Source of the DNA: Oceanitalea sp047302425
GTDB taxonomy: Bacteria; Actinomycetota; Actinomycetes; Actinomycetales; Actinomycetaceae
Reading direction: 5' to 3'
Length of the DNA stretch: 64,000 bases
Assembly (NCBI RefSeq): GCF_047302425.1
Contig: NZ_CP154855.1
Span: forward strand, 1,364,001 to 1,428,000
In this document: positions 1 to 7,896 of the stretch, piece by piece
Layout of the letters: each line of letters opens with the position of its first letter
How positions within the stretch are numbered: the first letter of the stretch is position 1
Position numbers and translations under genes: made by a program
Notes under the pieces: model-generated
Database searches by the model: none
What the model was told of the DNA's origin: nothing
The model's input: the letters and a program-made list of their open reading frames with translations, nothing else

Positions 1-319
1 CGGGGGTGACGGAGATGAGGGCGGTGCCGGTGGGCTCGGTGACCCGGGCGACGAGGTCGGTGTGCACGCCCGCTGCCGCGAGCGAGCTGTGGAGCAGCTT
101 CCCGGAGTCGTCCTGCCCGAGGGCGCCGACGAAGGTCGTGTCCGCGCCGCCCGCGCGTGCGGCGGCGACGGCCTGGTTGGCGCCCTTGCCTCCGGGGTGT
201 CGCTCGAGCGCGCCGCCGAGGACCGTCTCCCCGCCGGCGGGGTGCCGCGGGACAGGGACGACGAGGTCGACGTTGGCCGAGCCGACGACGACCACCCGGC
301 CGGCGCTGCCTGAGGTCAC
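1..319 (-). CDS. rbsK: ribokinase, N-terminal part (cut by window edge)
   Basis: Ribokinases of the PfkB family phosphorylate D-ribose at O5 in the cytoplasm, feeding it into the pentose phosphate pathway. Only the first ~106 residues are in the window. They show the PfkB N-terminal signature: a VVVVGSANVDLV strand, then ETVLGG and GGKGANQAVAAARAG, the sugar-binding glycines and lid region, followed by TFVGALGQDDSG. The GTG start at 319 is chosen because GGAGAG lies 5 bases upstream. A related sugar kinase of the same family cannot be excluded without the C-terminal ATP-binding half. It is divergent from the HNH gene. Confidence 0.85.
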   Translation of the reverse strand, partial: MTSGSAGRVVVVGSANVDLVVPVPRHPAGGETVLGGALERHPGGKGANQAVAAARAGGADTTFVGALGQDDSGKLLHSSLAAAGVHTDLVARVTEPTGTALISVTP

Positions 320-335
320 GGTGGCTCTCCTTCGT

Positions 336-476
336 CGATGTCAGTGGTGGGTCCTAGCGTGTCAGGTACCGGGACGACACCGCTGGAGGTGGCATCGATG
401 GCTCGAGTGTTCGGCGGCGTGAGCCGCGCGGTTCCGGGCCTCGGGGCGATGTCAGTGGTCGCTTGTAGCGTGGCAG
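336..476 (+). repeat. duplicated promoter-like box upstream of the DUF222/HNH gene
   Basis: Two near-identical blocks lie at 336-365 and 447-476, exactly 111 bases apart. Each begins CGATGTCAGTGGT and reaches a TAGCGTG element at the same internal distance (TAGCGT at 355-360 and 466-471). TAGCGT fits the actinobacterial -10 pattern TANNNT. The second copy lies about 40 bases before the HNH start codon and is the more likely functional promoter. The first could be an ancestral duplicate or a second promoter. Confidence 0.6.
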
Positions 477-509
477 TCAGACGAGGTTCTCACTGGGGAG
501 GTGAGCGCG

Positions 510-2324
510 ATGGCCGCAGGGACGCCGCCTGAGGCGCCGCCACGGGGAGAGCCGGACGAGGGTCGCGGGCGAGCGGTGAGGCGCAGTGCTGGCGAGGCGC
601 AGCGGCGCAGCCGCTTGCGTCAGTCGCTGCCGCAGCACCGCACCAGGCCGGCGCGACGCCGGTCTCAGGGTGCTCCGGGCGAGCGTGCCGACGCCGGCCG
701 CGCGGCCTCCGTGGGTGCGCCGCCCACGCCCGCTGGTGCGCGGCCCGCGCCCGCTGGTGCGCGGCCCGCGCCCGCTGGTGCGCCGCCCGCGCCCGCCGGT
801 GCGGCGCCCGCCACTGCTGGTACGCCGCCCGCCACCGCTGGGGCGATGTCCGCCACCGCGTTCCCCGACCCGGTCGCCGCCATCACGGGCGCTGCCGACA
901 CCCTCTCGGCCCTCACCACCACCCCGTGGCACGAGCTGCCCGGCCAGGCCGCGCACGACGCGCTCGACGAGCTCGAGCGGGCCGAGCGCCACCTCGCGGC
1001 GCTGCGCGCCCAGGTGCTGCCCGTCGTCGAGGCCAACGGGCTGTGGGCGCTCCAGGGCACGCGCACCTACGCCGCGTGGCTGCGGCAGCGGACGGGCTCC
1101 ACCGCGGGATCCGCGTCCCGGCAGGTGCGGGAGGCGCGGGCGTTGCGCGACCACCTCCCGCTCACCCGCGAGGCGCTGTCCGTGGGGCGCATCAGCCCCG
1201 AGCACGTCGCGGTGCTGGTCCGTGAGACCACCCGCACGCAGGAGCTGCGTACCCAGCTCACGGACGAGGACCTGGGGGAGGGCTTCCTCGTCGCGCAGGC
1301 CGAGGCGATGGACGCCGGCACCTTCACCCAGCTGGTGCGGGCCTGGACCGTCGCGGCGGACCCTGAGGGGGCGGACCGCGCCTGGCGCGAGGCGGACAGC
1401 AAGGAGGAGCTGACGCTCTCGCGCACCACCGACGGTTTCCACCTCCGCGGCTGGCTCGACGAGGTGTCCGGCCAGATCGTCGGCACCGCATTGCAGGCGC
1501 ACGCGGGCCGCAAGGGTGCCAAGGACGAGCGCACCCCGGCGCAGCGCCGCGCCGCGGCCCTCGTCTCCCTCGCCAGCCAGTCGCTGGACGCCGGCATCCA
1601 GGGCGCCGCCGCTCGGATCCGGCCCCACCTCACCGTCACCACGTCGCTCGAGACGCTGCGCGCGCTGGCCGAGGCCATGGGCTCGGCCATCCCGCCCCTC
1701 GGCCCCGACGGCCGGCCCTACGCCCCGGGTGCCGCCTTCGGCCCCTCGAGCAAGGCCGCGCTCACGGCCACCGGTGGCCCCCGCGACCCCGAGGCGCCGG
1801 AGGCCGCGGGGGAGGTCGCGCTGTTCACCGCCTCGGAGGAGACGCGCCGCTGGCTCGAGCAGTGGGAGTCGGGGGACGAGCACGTCATCTCCACGGCCAT
1901 CGACTACGAGCAGGTCGTCGGCCTCGAGCCGCCCACGCTCGAGGACGGCACCCCGATCCCGCCCGCCGTGCTCGCCCGGCTCGCCTGCGAGTCACAGCTG
2001 TCCCGCGTGATCTTCGGGGCCGTCTCCACCATCCTCGACGCCGGCCGGGACAAGCGGATCTTTCCCGCCAACCAGGTCAGGGCCGTCATCGCGAGAGACA
2101 AGCACTGCCAGTACCCCGGCTGCGACGAGCCGCCTGGCTTCGGGGAAATCCACCACTCGCTGTGGTGGGCCCAGCACCTCGGCGGCACCGACGTCGAGCA
2201 CGGCATCCTCCTGTGCTGGCACCACCACGACTGGGTGCACGCCCAGCAGATCACCATCACCCGGGCCGAGGGGCAGTGGTGGTTCCGCGACCGGCACGGC
2301 TGGCTCATCACCGCCGACCCGTAA
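510..2324 (+). CDS. DUF222 / HNH endonuclease domain protein (13E12-repeat family)
   Basis: Protein of 604 residues. The N-terminal ~115 residues are low-complexity Pro/Ala/Gly/Arg. A DUF222 domain follows (about residues 125-400, starting near AITGAADTLSALTTTPWHEL). The C-terminus is an HNH nuclease with CQYPGCDEP, the GEIHHSLWWAQHLGG core and LLCWHHHDWVH, which supply the metal-binding His and zinc-binding Cys residues. The family is abundant and often multicopy in actinobacteria; its cellular role is unsettled. ATG 510 is preferred over an in-frame GTG at 501 because GGGGAGG (494-500) sits just upstream and would abut the GTG. It converges on the AAA+ gene with a 35-base gap. Confidence 0.88.
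   Translation: MAAGTPPEAPPRGEPDEGRGRAVRRSAGEAQRRSRLRQSLPQHRTRPARRRSQGAPGERADAGRAASVGAPPTPAGARPAPAGARPAPAGAPPAPAGAAPATAGTPPATAGAMSATAFPDPVAAITGAADTLSALTTTPWHELPGQAAHDALDELERAERHLAALRAQVLPVVEANGLWALQGTRTYAAWLRQRTGSTAGSASRQVREARALRDHLPLTREALSVGRISPEHVAVLVRETTRTQELRTQLTDEDLGEGFLVAQAEAMDAGTFTQLVRAWTVAADPEGADRAWREADSKEELTLSRTTDGFHLRGWLDEVSGQIVGTALQAHAGRKGAKDERTPAQRRAAALVSLASQSLDAGIQGAAARIRPHLTVTTSLETLRALAEAMGSAIPPLGPDGRPYAPGAAFGPSSKAALTATGGPRDPEAPEAAGEVALFTASEETRRWLEQWESGDEHVISTAIDYEQVVGLEPPTLEDGTPIPPAVLARLACESQLSRVIFGAVSTILDAGRDKRIFPANQVRAVIARDKHCQYPGCDEPPGFGEIHHSLWWAQHLGGTDVEHGILLCWHHHDWVHAQQITITRAEGQWWFRDRHGWLITADP
721..846 (+). repeat. 21-base tandem repeats encoding PAPAGAR-type heptads
   Basis: Roughly five or six degenerate 21-base units inside the 5' part of the DUF222/HNH gene encode successive heptads such as PAPAGAR, PAPAGAP and PATAGTP. 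The first copies are nearly identical and later ones diverge. This is a likely site of replication slippage, giving a length-variable linker ahead of the DUF222 domain. Confidence 0.7.
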
Positions 2325-2359
2325 CCGGAGGCGGAGGGGAGAGGTCTGCCCGTGGCCGG

Positions 2360-3850
2360 TCACTCCGCAGGTCCCGCGTGCCCGGCGGCGCCCAGCACCA
2401 CCCGCGTCATCGCGTTGCGGGTGTCGAGCAGCTCGGACAGGGCGGCGTCGAGGTCGTCCGCCGACACGGCGAGCGGCTCCCCGCCCGAGTCGCGCTCCGC
2501 CGCGACGAGCGCAGCGCGCCGCAGCAGCTCCTTGATGAACGACGCCGTGACCCCCTCCGTGCGCTCGACCACCGCGTCGAGCCGCGAGCGGTCGACGGCA
2601 AGCGTACCGGCGTAGAGGTCGAACAGCCGGCGGCGGGCGTCGGCGTCGGGGAGGGGCAGCTCGACCGCCTGGTCCACACGCCCCGGGCGGGCGGCCAGGG
2701 CCGGCTCGAGCAGGTCGGCCCGGTTCGTCGTGAGGACGAAGACGACGTCGGCGTCCTCGGCGAGGCCGTCCATCTCACCGAGGAGCTGGAAGAGCAGCGG
2801 ATGGGCCCCGGAGTGGAGCTCGCGGTCCTCGGCGATGAGGTCGACGTCCTCGACGACGACCATCGCCGGCTGCAGTGCACGCGCCACCGAGCACGCCTCG
2901 CTGATGAGCTCCAGGGCGCCACCGGTCAGCTGGATGACGGTCGTGTCGGTGAGGCTGCTGACGAGGTGGCGCACCGTGTGCGTCTTGCCCACTCCCGGCG
3001 GGCCGTACAGGAGCAGCCCGCGCTTGAGGTGCTGGCCGGCGGACAGCAGCCGGTCCTTGTGCCGGGCCACCTCGACGACCTGCCTGTGGATCGCCTCGGC
3101 CGCCGCCGTCGGGAGGATGAGCTCCTCCGGGCCGACCGTGGGCCGCTCGTGGAAGTGCAGCAGCGTCCCTCCGTACCCGAAGACCTCGTGCTCGAAGGAG
3201 AGCACCTGGCCGCGGAAGACGTTGTGCGTCGTCGTGAGGTCCTGGATCTCCCGTGCCGCTGCGGCGACGGCCGCGGCGTCGGGCCCGGTGAGCTCGACCG
3301 TCACCGTGGTGCGGCCCGACTCCGGCTCCGCCCCGCGGAGGAGCACGGCGAGCGGGCGGCCGTGGTCCTCGACGAGGTACAGGCCGCAGCGCACACAGGG
3401 AGCGACCTGCCCGCCGGGGCCGCTCGGCAGATTCGCCCGCGACACGTTCCCCGGTCGCGGGCCGAAGGGATCGCGCCGGCCGCCCTCGAGCAGCTCGGCG
3501 AGGCCGAACTGCTGGTGCTGGTGCCCGACGACGCCGACGAGCCGGTGGCTGCGGTGGTCCGCCGCCAGCCATGCGTCCAAGCCGGCCTGCACGTTGACGT
3601 GCTCGTAGCCGGGCCGGCTCTCCCCGACGACGTCGAGCTCGTCGACTGGGGCGGCGAGGTGCTCGTGCAGCAGGCTCGAGAGCGTCTCGCGCTCCTCCGC
3701 GCGCGCGACCCCGACCAGCCCGCGGGCCGCGCGCCGCGCGAGTCTGCCGACGTCGGCGAGCTCGAGTCGCCCGTCCCGCTCCGTGTCCTGCGGGCCTCCG
3801 TCGTGCACCGGTGTGCCGTGGGCCGTCCATCCGAAACTCGCGCTGCGCAT
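2360..3850 (-). CDS. AAA+ ATPase of the FtsH/CDC48-like classic clade
   Basis: Protein of 496 residues. The C-terminal half is a classic AAA module: Walker A GPPGVGKT at 283-290, a Walker B strand MVVVEDVD near 330-337 (Glu-Asp rather than the usual Asp-Glu), sensor-1 TTNRADLLEPAL near 374-385, an arginine-finger region ARPGRVD, and a helical lid. The N-terminal ~240 residues are unrecognised and have no obvious membrane segment; a CVRC pair near 152 is visible. Such proteins act as single-ring unfoldases or remodelers, with substrates set by the N-domain. No peptidase domain is present, so it is not FtsH itself. GAGGAGC sits just upstream of the ATG. The partner is unknown. Confidence 0.82.
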   Translation of the reverse strand: MRSASFGWTAHGTPVHDGGPQDTERDGRLELADVGRLARRAARGLVGVARAEERETLSSLLHEHLAAPVDELDVVGESRPGYEHVNVQAGLDAWLAADHRSHRLVGVVGHQHQQFGLAELLEGGRRDPFGPRPGNVSRANLPSGPGGQVAPCVRCGLYLVEDHGRPLAVLLRGAEPESGRTTVTVELTGPDAAAVAAAAREIQDLTTTHNVFRGQVLSFEHEVFGYGGTLLHFHERPTVGPEELILPTAAAEAIHRQVVEVARHKDRLLSAGQHLKRGLLLYGPPGVGKTHTVRHLVSSLTDTTVIQLTGGALELISEACSVARALQPAMVVVEDVDLIAEDRELHSGAHPLLFQLLGEMDGLAEDADVVFVLTTNRADLLEPALAARPGRVDQAVELPLPDADARRRLFDLYAGTLAVDRSRLDAVVERTEGVTASFIKELLRRAALVAAERDSGGEPLAVSADDLDAALSELLDTRNAMTRVVLGAAGHAGPAE

Positions 3851-3935
3851 CCTGCTCCTCGGGGTCAGCGGCCATCGTCGCGCGCGAACGGCACTCCTGT
3901 ACCCGGTTCGGGCACCCGGCGCGGACGGGGCGTCC

Positions 3936-4142
3936 TCACGGGGCGAGGTCGCGGCCCCGCGCGGCCAGCGCCTCGCGCAGCAGCCGCACCGCCCGCGGCC
4001 CGACCCCGTGGAGCGCGAGCAACTCGCGCTCGGACATCGCCGCCACCTGCTCGAGCGAGGTCACGCCCCGCTCGAGCAGGGCATTGGTGGCCGGCCGGCC
4101 GATCCGAGGCAGGTCCGGGCCGGGGGCATCGTCGCTGCTCAT
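3936..4142 (-). CDS. small helix-hairpin-helix protein
   Basis: A 68-residue protein dominated by two helix-hairpin-helix motifs: LPRIGRPATNALLERGVTSL at residues 11-30, and ELLALHGVGPRAVRLLREAL at 40-59. The GxG hairpins (IGRPA, HGVGP) are the usual backbone contacts of non-specific DNA-binding HhH domains. Small stand-alone proteins of this type are common in actinobacteria, usually annotated as DNA-binding proteins without a tested function. ATG 4142 is chosen; an in-frame GTG lies directly before it. It has the same orientation as the AAA+ gene, 85 bases upstream of it, so co-transcription is possible. Confidence 0.7.
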   Translation of the reverse strand: MSSDDAPGPDLPRIGRPATNALLERGVTSLEQVAAMSERELLALHGVGPRAVRLLREALAARGRDLAP

Positions 4143-4228
4143 CACCCCATGGTCCCCGTCGGGCGGCGGCGGAAGAGCGGTGAAAAGCGCTGACCCGGCC
4201 GCGACGTGAGGCCCTAGCGTCGCCGACC

Positions 4229-4390
4229 ATGACTTCACGGTCCTCCACAACCACGCCACCAGGAGGCGTGTCCTCACCGCATCGGTCGCGGACCGTGCGG
4301 ATCTCGCCCGTCCGCCCCTCGACGAGGCCGCCGACCTGCGGCTGCCCAGGCGCGTACGGTATCGACGTCCTGCGCCTGGTCGCGGCGTGA
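4229..4390 (+). CDS. possible 53-residue small ORF in the AraC-gene leader
   Basis: An ATG at 4229 opens a 53-codon frame ending at a TGA (4388-4390), 40 bases before the AraC regulator start. A TAGCGT -10-like element at 4215-4220 would place the transcript start about two bases before this ATG, so it would be read nearly leaderless. The peptide is Ser/Thr/Pro/Arg-rich with a CGCPGAYG segment, and no family is recognised. Its codons are less GC3-biased at the 5' end than in neighbouring genes. It may be a leader peptide or merely untranslated leader. Confidence 0.3.
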   Translation: MTSRSSTTTPPGGVSSPHRSRTVRISPVRPSTRPPTCGCPGAYGIDVLRLVAA

Positions 4391-4430
4391 GCGCTTGGCC
4401 CGGGCACCCGTGGGGGAGGACGATGGGGGC

Positions 4431-5267
4431 GTGTCCGCGCTCGTGCCGCACACCGTCCCCGCACCGCTGCGGCCCCTGGTCGCCGCGTCGGTGGGCTACC
4501 GGGCCCCGGCCTACCCGGCGGGGGTCCACCGCGGGCTGCCCTCGCGGCACCTCACGCTCGTCGTCGAGCTCCTCGGCCCGCTCACCGTCCGGGGCCTGGC
4601 GGAGACGGTCCGTGCCCACGGCGTGGTCGGTGGGCTCCACACGGCTCCAGCCCTCATCGATGCGAGCCGGCCTCAGGAGGGCGTGCAGTACGCGCTGAGT
4701 CCGCTCGGCGCCCGCGTGCTCCTCGGGATCCCAGCGGGGGAGCTGCGGGACCGCGCCGTCGGCCTGGAGGGGATCCTCGGACCCGACGCCGCGCGGCTCG
4801 TCGAGCGGATGGCCGCCACGCCGTCCTGGCCCGCCCGCTTCCGCCTCCTCGACGAGGCCCTGCTCCACCGGCTGGCCGGCTCCCCGCGGGCCGCGGGGTG
4901 GGCGGTACCGGCCGAGGTCGGCGAGGCGTGGCGGCTCATCCTCGCGAGTGAGGGCCGCCTGCCCGTCGTCGACGTCGCCGCCGCGGTCGGCTGGGGCCGC
5001 CGCCACCTCGGAGAGCAGTTCCGCCGCGCGACGGGGCTTACCCCGAAGGAGGCCGCTCGGGTGGCCCGCTTCGAGCACGCCCAGCGGCTGCTCCGGGCCT
5101 GCCGGCCGCTGGCGGACGTCGCCGCGGAGACCGGCTACGCGGACCAGGCGCACCTGGCCCGCGAGTGGCGCGCCCTCACGGGAGCGAGCATGACGACATG
5201 GCTGCGCGAGGAGCTCCCATTCGTCCAAGACGCGGCCCGGTCCCCGGGCGCACGATCGATGTCATGA
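4431..5267 (+). CDS. AraC-family transcriptional regulator
   Basis: A 278-residue regulator. The last ~100 residues hold the two helix-turn-helix units of the AraC/XylS domain: LPVVDVAAAVGWGRRHLGEQ then PLADVAAETGYADQAHLARE, followed by the family-typical closing segment. The N-terminal part is the effector or dimerisation domain; its ligand is unknown. GTG 4431 is chosen because GGGGGAGGA (4412-4420) sits 10 bases upstream. The stop overlaps the VOC-protein start (ATGA at 5264-5267), so the two are translationally coupled and the regulator probably controls its own operon. Confidence 0.85.
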   Translation: MSALVPHTVPAPLRPLVAASVGYRAPAYPAGVHRGLPSRHLTLVVELLGPLTVRGLAETVRAHGVVGGLHTAPALIDASRPQEGVQYALSPLGARVLLGIPAGELRDRAVGLEGILGPDAARLVERMAATPSWPARFRLLDEALLHRLAGSPRAAGWAVPAEVGEAWRLILASEGRLPVVDVAAAVGWGRRHLGEQFRRATGLTPKEAARVARFEHAQRLLRACRPLADVAAETGYADQAHLAREWRALTGASMTTWLREELPFVQDAARSPGARSMS

Positions 5268-5683
5268 GCACCGACGAGAACACCCTGACCGCCCCCGTCC
5301 CCACCGTGTGGCCGAGCGTCGGCTTCACCGACGTCGACGCCGGGGTCCGCATCCTCACCGAGGTCCTCGGCTTCGTCGTCACCGCCCTCTACCGCGACGA
5401 CGACGGCACCGTGGCTCACGCCGAGGCACGCTGGCCCGACGGTGGTGGCGTCATGTTCGGGAGCCGGGGCAAGGCGGGGGACTGGGGAACCCTCGGACCG
5501 ACGGGCGTGTACGTCGTCGCCGCCGAGGCCGAGACCGTCGACGCCGTCTGGGCCCGCGCGGAGAGCGACGTGGACCTCGAGGTGACCGAGGCCCTCCACG
5601 ACACCGACTACGGCTCCCACACCTTCGGCGTGCGGGACCGGGACGGGAACCTCTGGACCGTCGGGACCTACCGCGGGGTGTGA
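5264..5683 (+). CDS. VOC (glyoxalase/bleomycin-resistance fold) protein
   Basis: A 139-residue single vicinal-oxygen-chelate protein. Visible features are the VGFTDVDAGVRILTEVLGFVV entry, a VMFGSR strand, and the closing HTFGVRDRDGNLWTVGTY, which matches the usual end of the glyoxalase/dioxygenase fold. It may bind a small hydrophobic or antibiotic ligand or act as a metal enzyme; no specific activity can be inferred. It overlaps the AraC-regulator stop by four bases, so it is probably the regulator's target. Confidence 0.82.
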   Translation: MSTDENTLTAPVPTVWPSVGFTDVDAGVRILTEVLGFVVTALYRDDDGTVAHAEARWPDGGGVMFGSRGKAGDWGTLGPTGVYVVAAEAETVDAVWARAESDVDLEVTEALHDTDYGSHTFGVRDRDGNLWTVGTYRGV

Positions 5684-5704
5684 CCACCCCCACCGCCCCC
5701 GGCT

Positions 5705-5734
5705 TTGAACCCGGCGCGTGCGGCAGGGTAGTGT
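5705..5734 (+). promoter_or_regulatory. promoter of tRNA-Gln
   Basis: TTGAAC at 5705-5710, an 18-base spacer and TAGTGT at 5729-5734 form a strong sigma70-type promoter. The first tRNA base lies about 38 bases below the predicted start. Confidence 0.7.
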
Positions 5735-5778
5735 CTACCCCCGGTACGACGTTCGCAGCAGCGGACGTTATACCCCCA

Positions 5779-5850
5779 TGGGGTATGGTGTAATTGGCAG
5801 CACGACTGATTCTGGTTCAGTTAGTCTAGGTTCGAGTCCTGGTACCCCAG
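5779..5850 (+). tRNA. tRNA-Gln (anticodon CTG)
   Basis: A 72-base cloverleaf. The acceptor arm is TGGGGTA pairing with TACCCCA, with discriminator G at 5850. The anticodon arm is ACTGA-TTCTGGT-TCAGT with anticodon CTG, and the T-arm carries TTCGAGT. CCA is not encoded. It reads glutamine CAG codons. Confidence 0.97.
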
Positions 5851-5854
5851 CGGT

Positions 5855-5883
5855 TTGAGTGAGGCGGCGAGATCCGCTAAACT
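5855..5883 (+). promoter_or_regulatory. promoter of tRNA-Glu
   Basis: TTGAGT at 5855-5860, a 17-base spacer and TAAACT at 5878-5883 lie between the two tRNAs. The tRNA-Glu gene therefore probably has its own start near 5890 in addition to read-through. Confidence 0.6.
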
Positions 5884-5905
5884 CGACCAGGTTGAAAATG
5901 CTAGA

Positions 5906-5978
5906 GGCCCCGTCGTCTAGCGGCCTAGGACACCGCCCTCTCAAGGCGGCGGCGCCGGTTCGAATCCGGTCGGGGCTA
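5906..5978 (+). tRNA. tRNA-Glu (anticodon CTC)
   Basis: A 73-base cloverleaf. The acceptor is GGCCCCG pairing with CGGGGCT (first pair G-U, usual for bacterial tRNA-Glu), with discriminator A at 5978. The anticodon arm is CCGCC-CTCTCAA-GGCGG with anticodon CTC, and the T-arm carries TTCGAAT. CCA is not encoded. Confidence 0.97.
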
Positions 5979-5986
5979 CAGGTGAG

Positions 5987-6015
5987 AGGCCCCCATCCCG
6001 AGTGGATGGGGGCCT
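5987..6015 (+). terminator. intrinsic terminator of the tRNA pair
   Basis: A perfect 12-bp stem (AGGCCCCCATCC at 5987-5998 against 6004-6015) with a 5-base loop, followed by TT. It closes the tRNA unit and separates it from the secretion locus. Confidence 0.85.
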
Positions 6016-6078
6016 TTCGCATGTCTGCGGCAGTCACATCTCCGCAAAGTGTGGCGAGAGACACCACGGGCGCATTTA

Positions 6079-6106
6079 GCGGAACCTTCCACCCTCGAGG
6101 CGCTGG
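6079..6106 (+). promoter_or_regulatory. secretion-locus box, copy 1
   Basis: The block starts GCGGAACCTTCCACCC, has the palindromic core GGAACCTTCC at 6081-6090, and ends CTGG. It lies 79 bases before the first WXG-type gene. Three further copies precede the genes at 8841, 9222 and 11853. It is probably the binding site of a locus-specific regulator or an alternative -35 element. A TACCTT stretch near the gene is a possible -10, but its spacing differs from the other three copies. Confidence 0.6.
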
Positions 6107-6157
6107 TCGCGGGGAAGCGGGTCGTCCCACGATGGGCACCTACCTTCAGGAGGTGTC

Positions 6158-7003
6158 ATGTCCGTCACACACGGCGCGGACGTCGAGGCGCTGCGCGCCA
6201 GCTCGCGAGAGCTGGCCGACACCGCCCAGGCGCTGCTCGTCACCAACGTCCGCGTCACCGGACTCATCTACAACGTCGAGTGGAACGGGCCCGACGCCGC
6301 CCGCTTCCGCTCTGCCTGGGAGTCCGAGTACTCCCCGCGGCTGAGCGAGGTCAGCGCGGCGCTGAACCGGGCGGCCGCGGACGTCCTCGAGCAGGCCGCC
6401 GACCAGGAGCGGGCGAGCAGCGCGAGCGGGGCGATGTCGTCGGCCACCGACGACCTGCGCGCGCGGCTGCGGTTCCAGAGCGACGTCCTCGGCCTCCTGC
6501 CGGACGCCGCCAAGCTCGGCGAGGTGCTGCGCGTGAGTCGGGAGGCGGCCGCCAGCCTCGCCCGGCTCGACGAGGTGTGGGAGCTGCAGGAGCTCGGTCG
6601 CACGACCTTCGCCCAGGGGGCCGGCAGGCTGCTCGGTGGTCTCGGCGTCGCACTCAGCGCCGCCGACCTGTACGAGGGCGTCCAGGACGGTGACCACGCC
6701 AAGGTCTTCCAGAGCGGCGTCCCGCTCGGTGTCGCCGGGCTCGGCGCGGCCGGCTTCATCGGCGGTGGCACCGCGGCGGCGATCACCGTCCCCTTCGGGG
6801 TCGGCACTCTCATCGGCACCGGCGTCAACGAGGCCATGGAGGGCACGACCTACGGCGAGCGGGTGCAGGAGAACTTCGACGCCGTCTTCCGTGCCACCGG
6901 CGCGGCCGGGCCCGTCGTCGGGACGGTGCTCACCCCGCTCGTCCTCCTCAAGGGCGGCCTGGACATGCTCGTCGACGACGACGGCGCCCCGCCGATCCCG
7001 TGA
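6158..7003 (+). CDS. long WXG-type protein with glycine-zipper-like hydrophobic C-half (candidate T7SS substrate)
   Basis: A 281-residue protein with a strong ribosome site (AGGAGG, 5 bases before the ATG). Residues 1-90 form a WXG100-like helical hairpin with WNG at the turn (VEWNGPDAARF) and a tail QAADQERASS that recurs almost exactly at the end of the WXG100 protein at 10550-10822. The second half has Gly/Ala-rich hydrophobic stretches (VPLGVAGLGAAGFIGGGTAA, then VPFGVGTLIGTGVNEAMEG). WXG-headed proteins with longer C-terminal domains are typical type VII substrates. A membrane-active or chaperone-bound role is inference; no known toxin motif is visible. Box copy 1 lies upstream. Confidence 0.7.
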   Translation: MSVTHGADVEALRASSRELADTAQALLVTNVRVTGLIYNVEWNGPDAARFRSAWESEYSPRLSEVSAALNRAAADVLEQAADQERASSASGAMSSATDDLRARLRFQSDVLGLLPDAAKLGEVLRVSREAAASLARLDEVWELQELGRTTFAQGAGRLLGGLGVALSAADLYEGVQDGDHAKVFQSGVPLGVAGLGAAGFIGGGTAAAITVPFGVGTLIGTGVNEAMEGTTYGERVQENFDAVFRATGAAGPVVGTVLTPLVLLKGGLDMLVDDDGAPPIP

Positions 7004-7044
7004 GCCCCCTACCCTGGGGGCGACCGACCGAGGAGGACGCAAGG

Positions 7045-7896
7045 ATGCTGCGCGTGCGGATCAGGGGCGCCGGTGTGCCGCCCGTCGTGCTGGGGAGCGG
7101 GGACCGGCTGCTCGTGGGCCGTGCCCCCGACGCCGCCCTCACCGACGACGCCGAGGGCCAGCTGCGGACCACGACGCTCACCCTGCCGCGTGTCGCCGCG
7201 CACGTCTCCCGCGTCGTCGGGGAGGTGACGGTGGGCGACGAGGTCGTGCGCCTGCGCTGGCACGGCTCGACGACGGCGCAGCTGTCGAGCCTCTTCGACG
7301 CCCCCGGCGGTGCGCGCCGGGTGGCCCTGTCGCACGGCATGGGCGCGCTCCTCGACGAGGGCGAGAACCAGATCCTGCTCCTGCGCGGGCGCGAGGTCGA
7401 CGGCGGCGGTTTCACCGACCTCGTCATCGTGCTCGACGTCGAGGAGGTTCGCGCCGCGGCGCCGCCGGAGAGCGCGTCACCGGCCGTGGACGCCGACGGG
7501 GACGCGACCACGAAGGCCCCGCAGCTCGAGCGCTTCTCCCGCGAGTGGTACGTCGCGCTCGCGCTCGCCGAGCCGTGGCTCACCGGCGCGGACGACTACC
7601 CGCGCCCGGCCTCGAACCGGGAGATCTACGAGCGCGTCCTCGCCCTGCGGGGCCATGCGTGGAACCTCGAGCGCCCCCAGCGGGTGGACGACGCGATCCG
7701 CGCCGTCGCCCGCCTCGCCTTCGGCCCCGCGGACGACCCCTTCACCGCGACCGCCGGCCGCGTGCAGAACGTGCGCTTCGCCGTCGGGCGGCGGGCCGCC
7801 GAGGTTCGCCTCGTCACGACCGAGGACCTCGACCTCGTCCTGGCCGCCCAGGCCAGCGGCGACGGCCTCAACCCCGCCCGTCTGCTCCAGGCATAG
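7045..7896 (+). CDS. FHA-like domain protein of the secretion locus
   Basis: A 283-residue protein. The N-terminal ~140 residues resemble a divergent FHA beta-sandwich (LGSGDRLLVGRAPDAALT, then LPRVAAHVSRVVGE), but the usual GRxxxxxxxxxxxxSxxH spacing is imperfect. An acidic linker follows, then a helical domain (FSREWYVALALAEPWLTG, EIYERVLALRG) that recalls winged-helix regions of FHA-linked regulators. It could read phosphothreonine signals from the Ser/Thr kinase of this locus. ATG 7045 has AGGAGG 8 bases upstream and lies 41 bases after the previous stop, so it is probably co-transcribed. Its last 29 bases overlap the convergent hydrolase gene. Confidence 0.6.
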   Translation: MLRVRIRGAGVPPVVLGSGDRLLVGRAPDAALTDDAEGQLRTTTLTLPRVAAHVSRVVGEVTVGDEVVRLRWHGSTTAQLSSLFDAPGGARRVALSHGMGALLDEGENQILLLRGREVDGGGFTDLVIVLDVEEVRAAAPPESASPAVDADGDATTKAPQLERFSREWYVALALAEPWLTGADDYPRPASNREIYERVLALRGHAWNLERPQRVDDAIRAVARLAFGPADDPFTATAGRVQNVRFAVGRRAAEVRLVTTEDLDLVLAAQASGDGLNPARLLQA

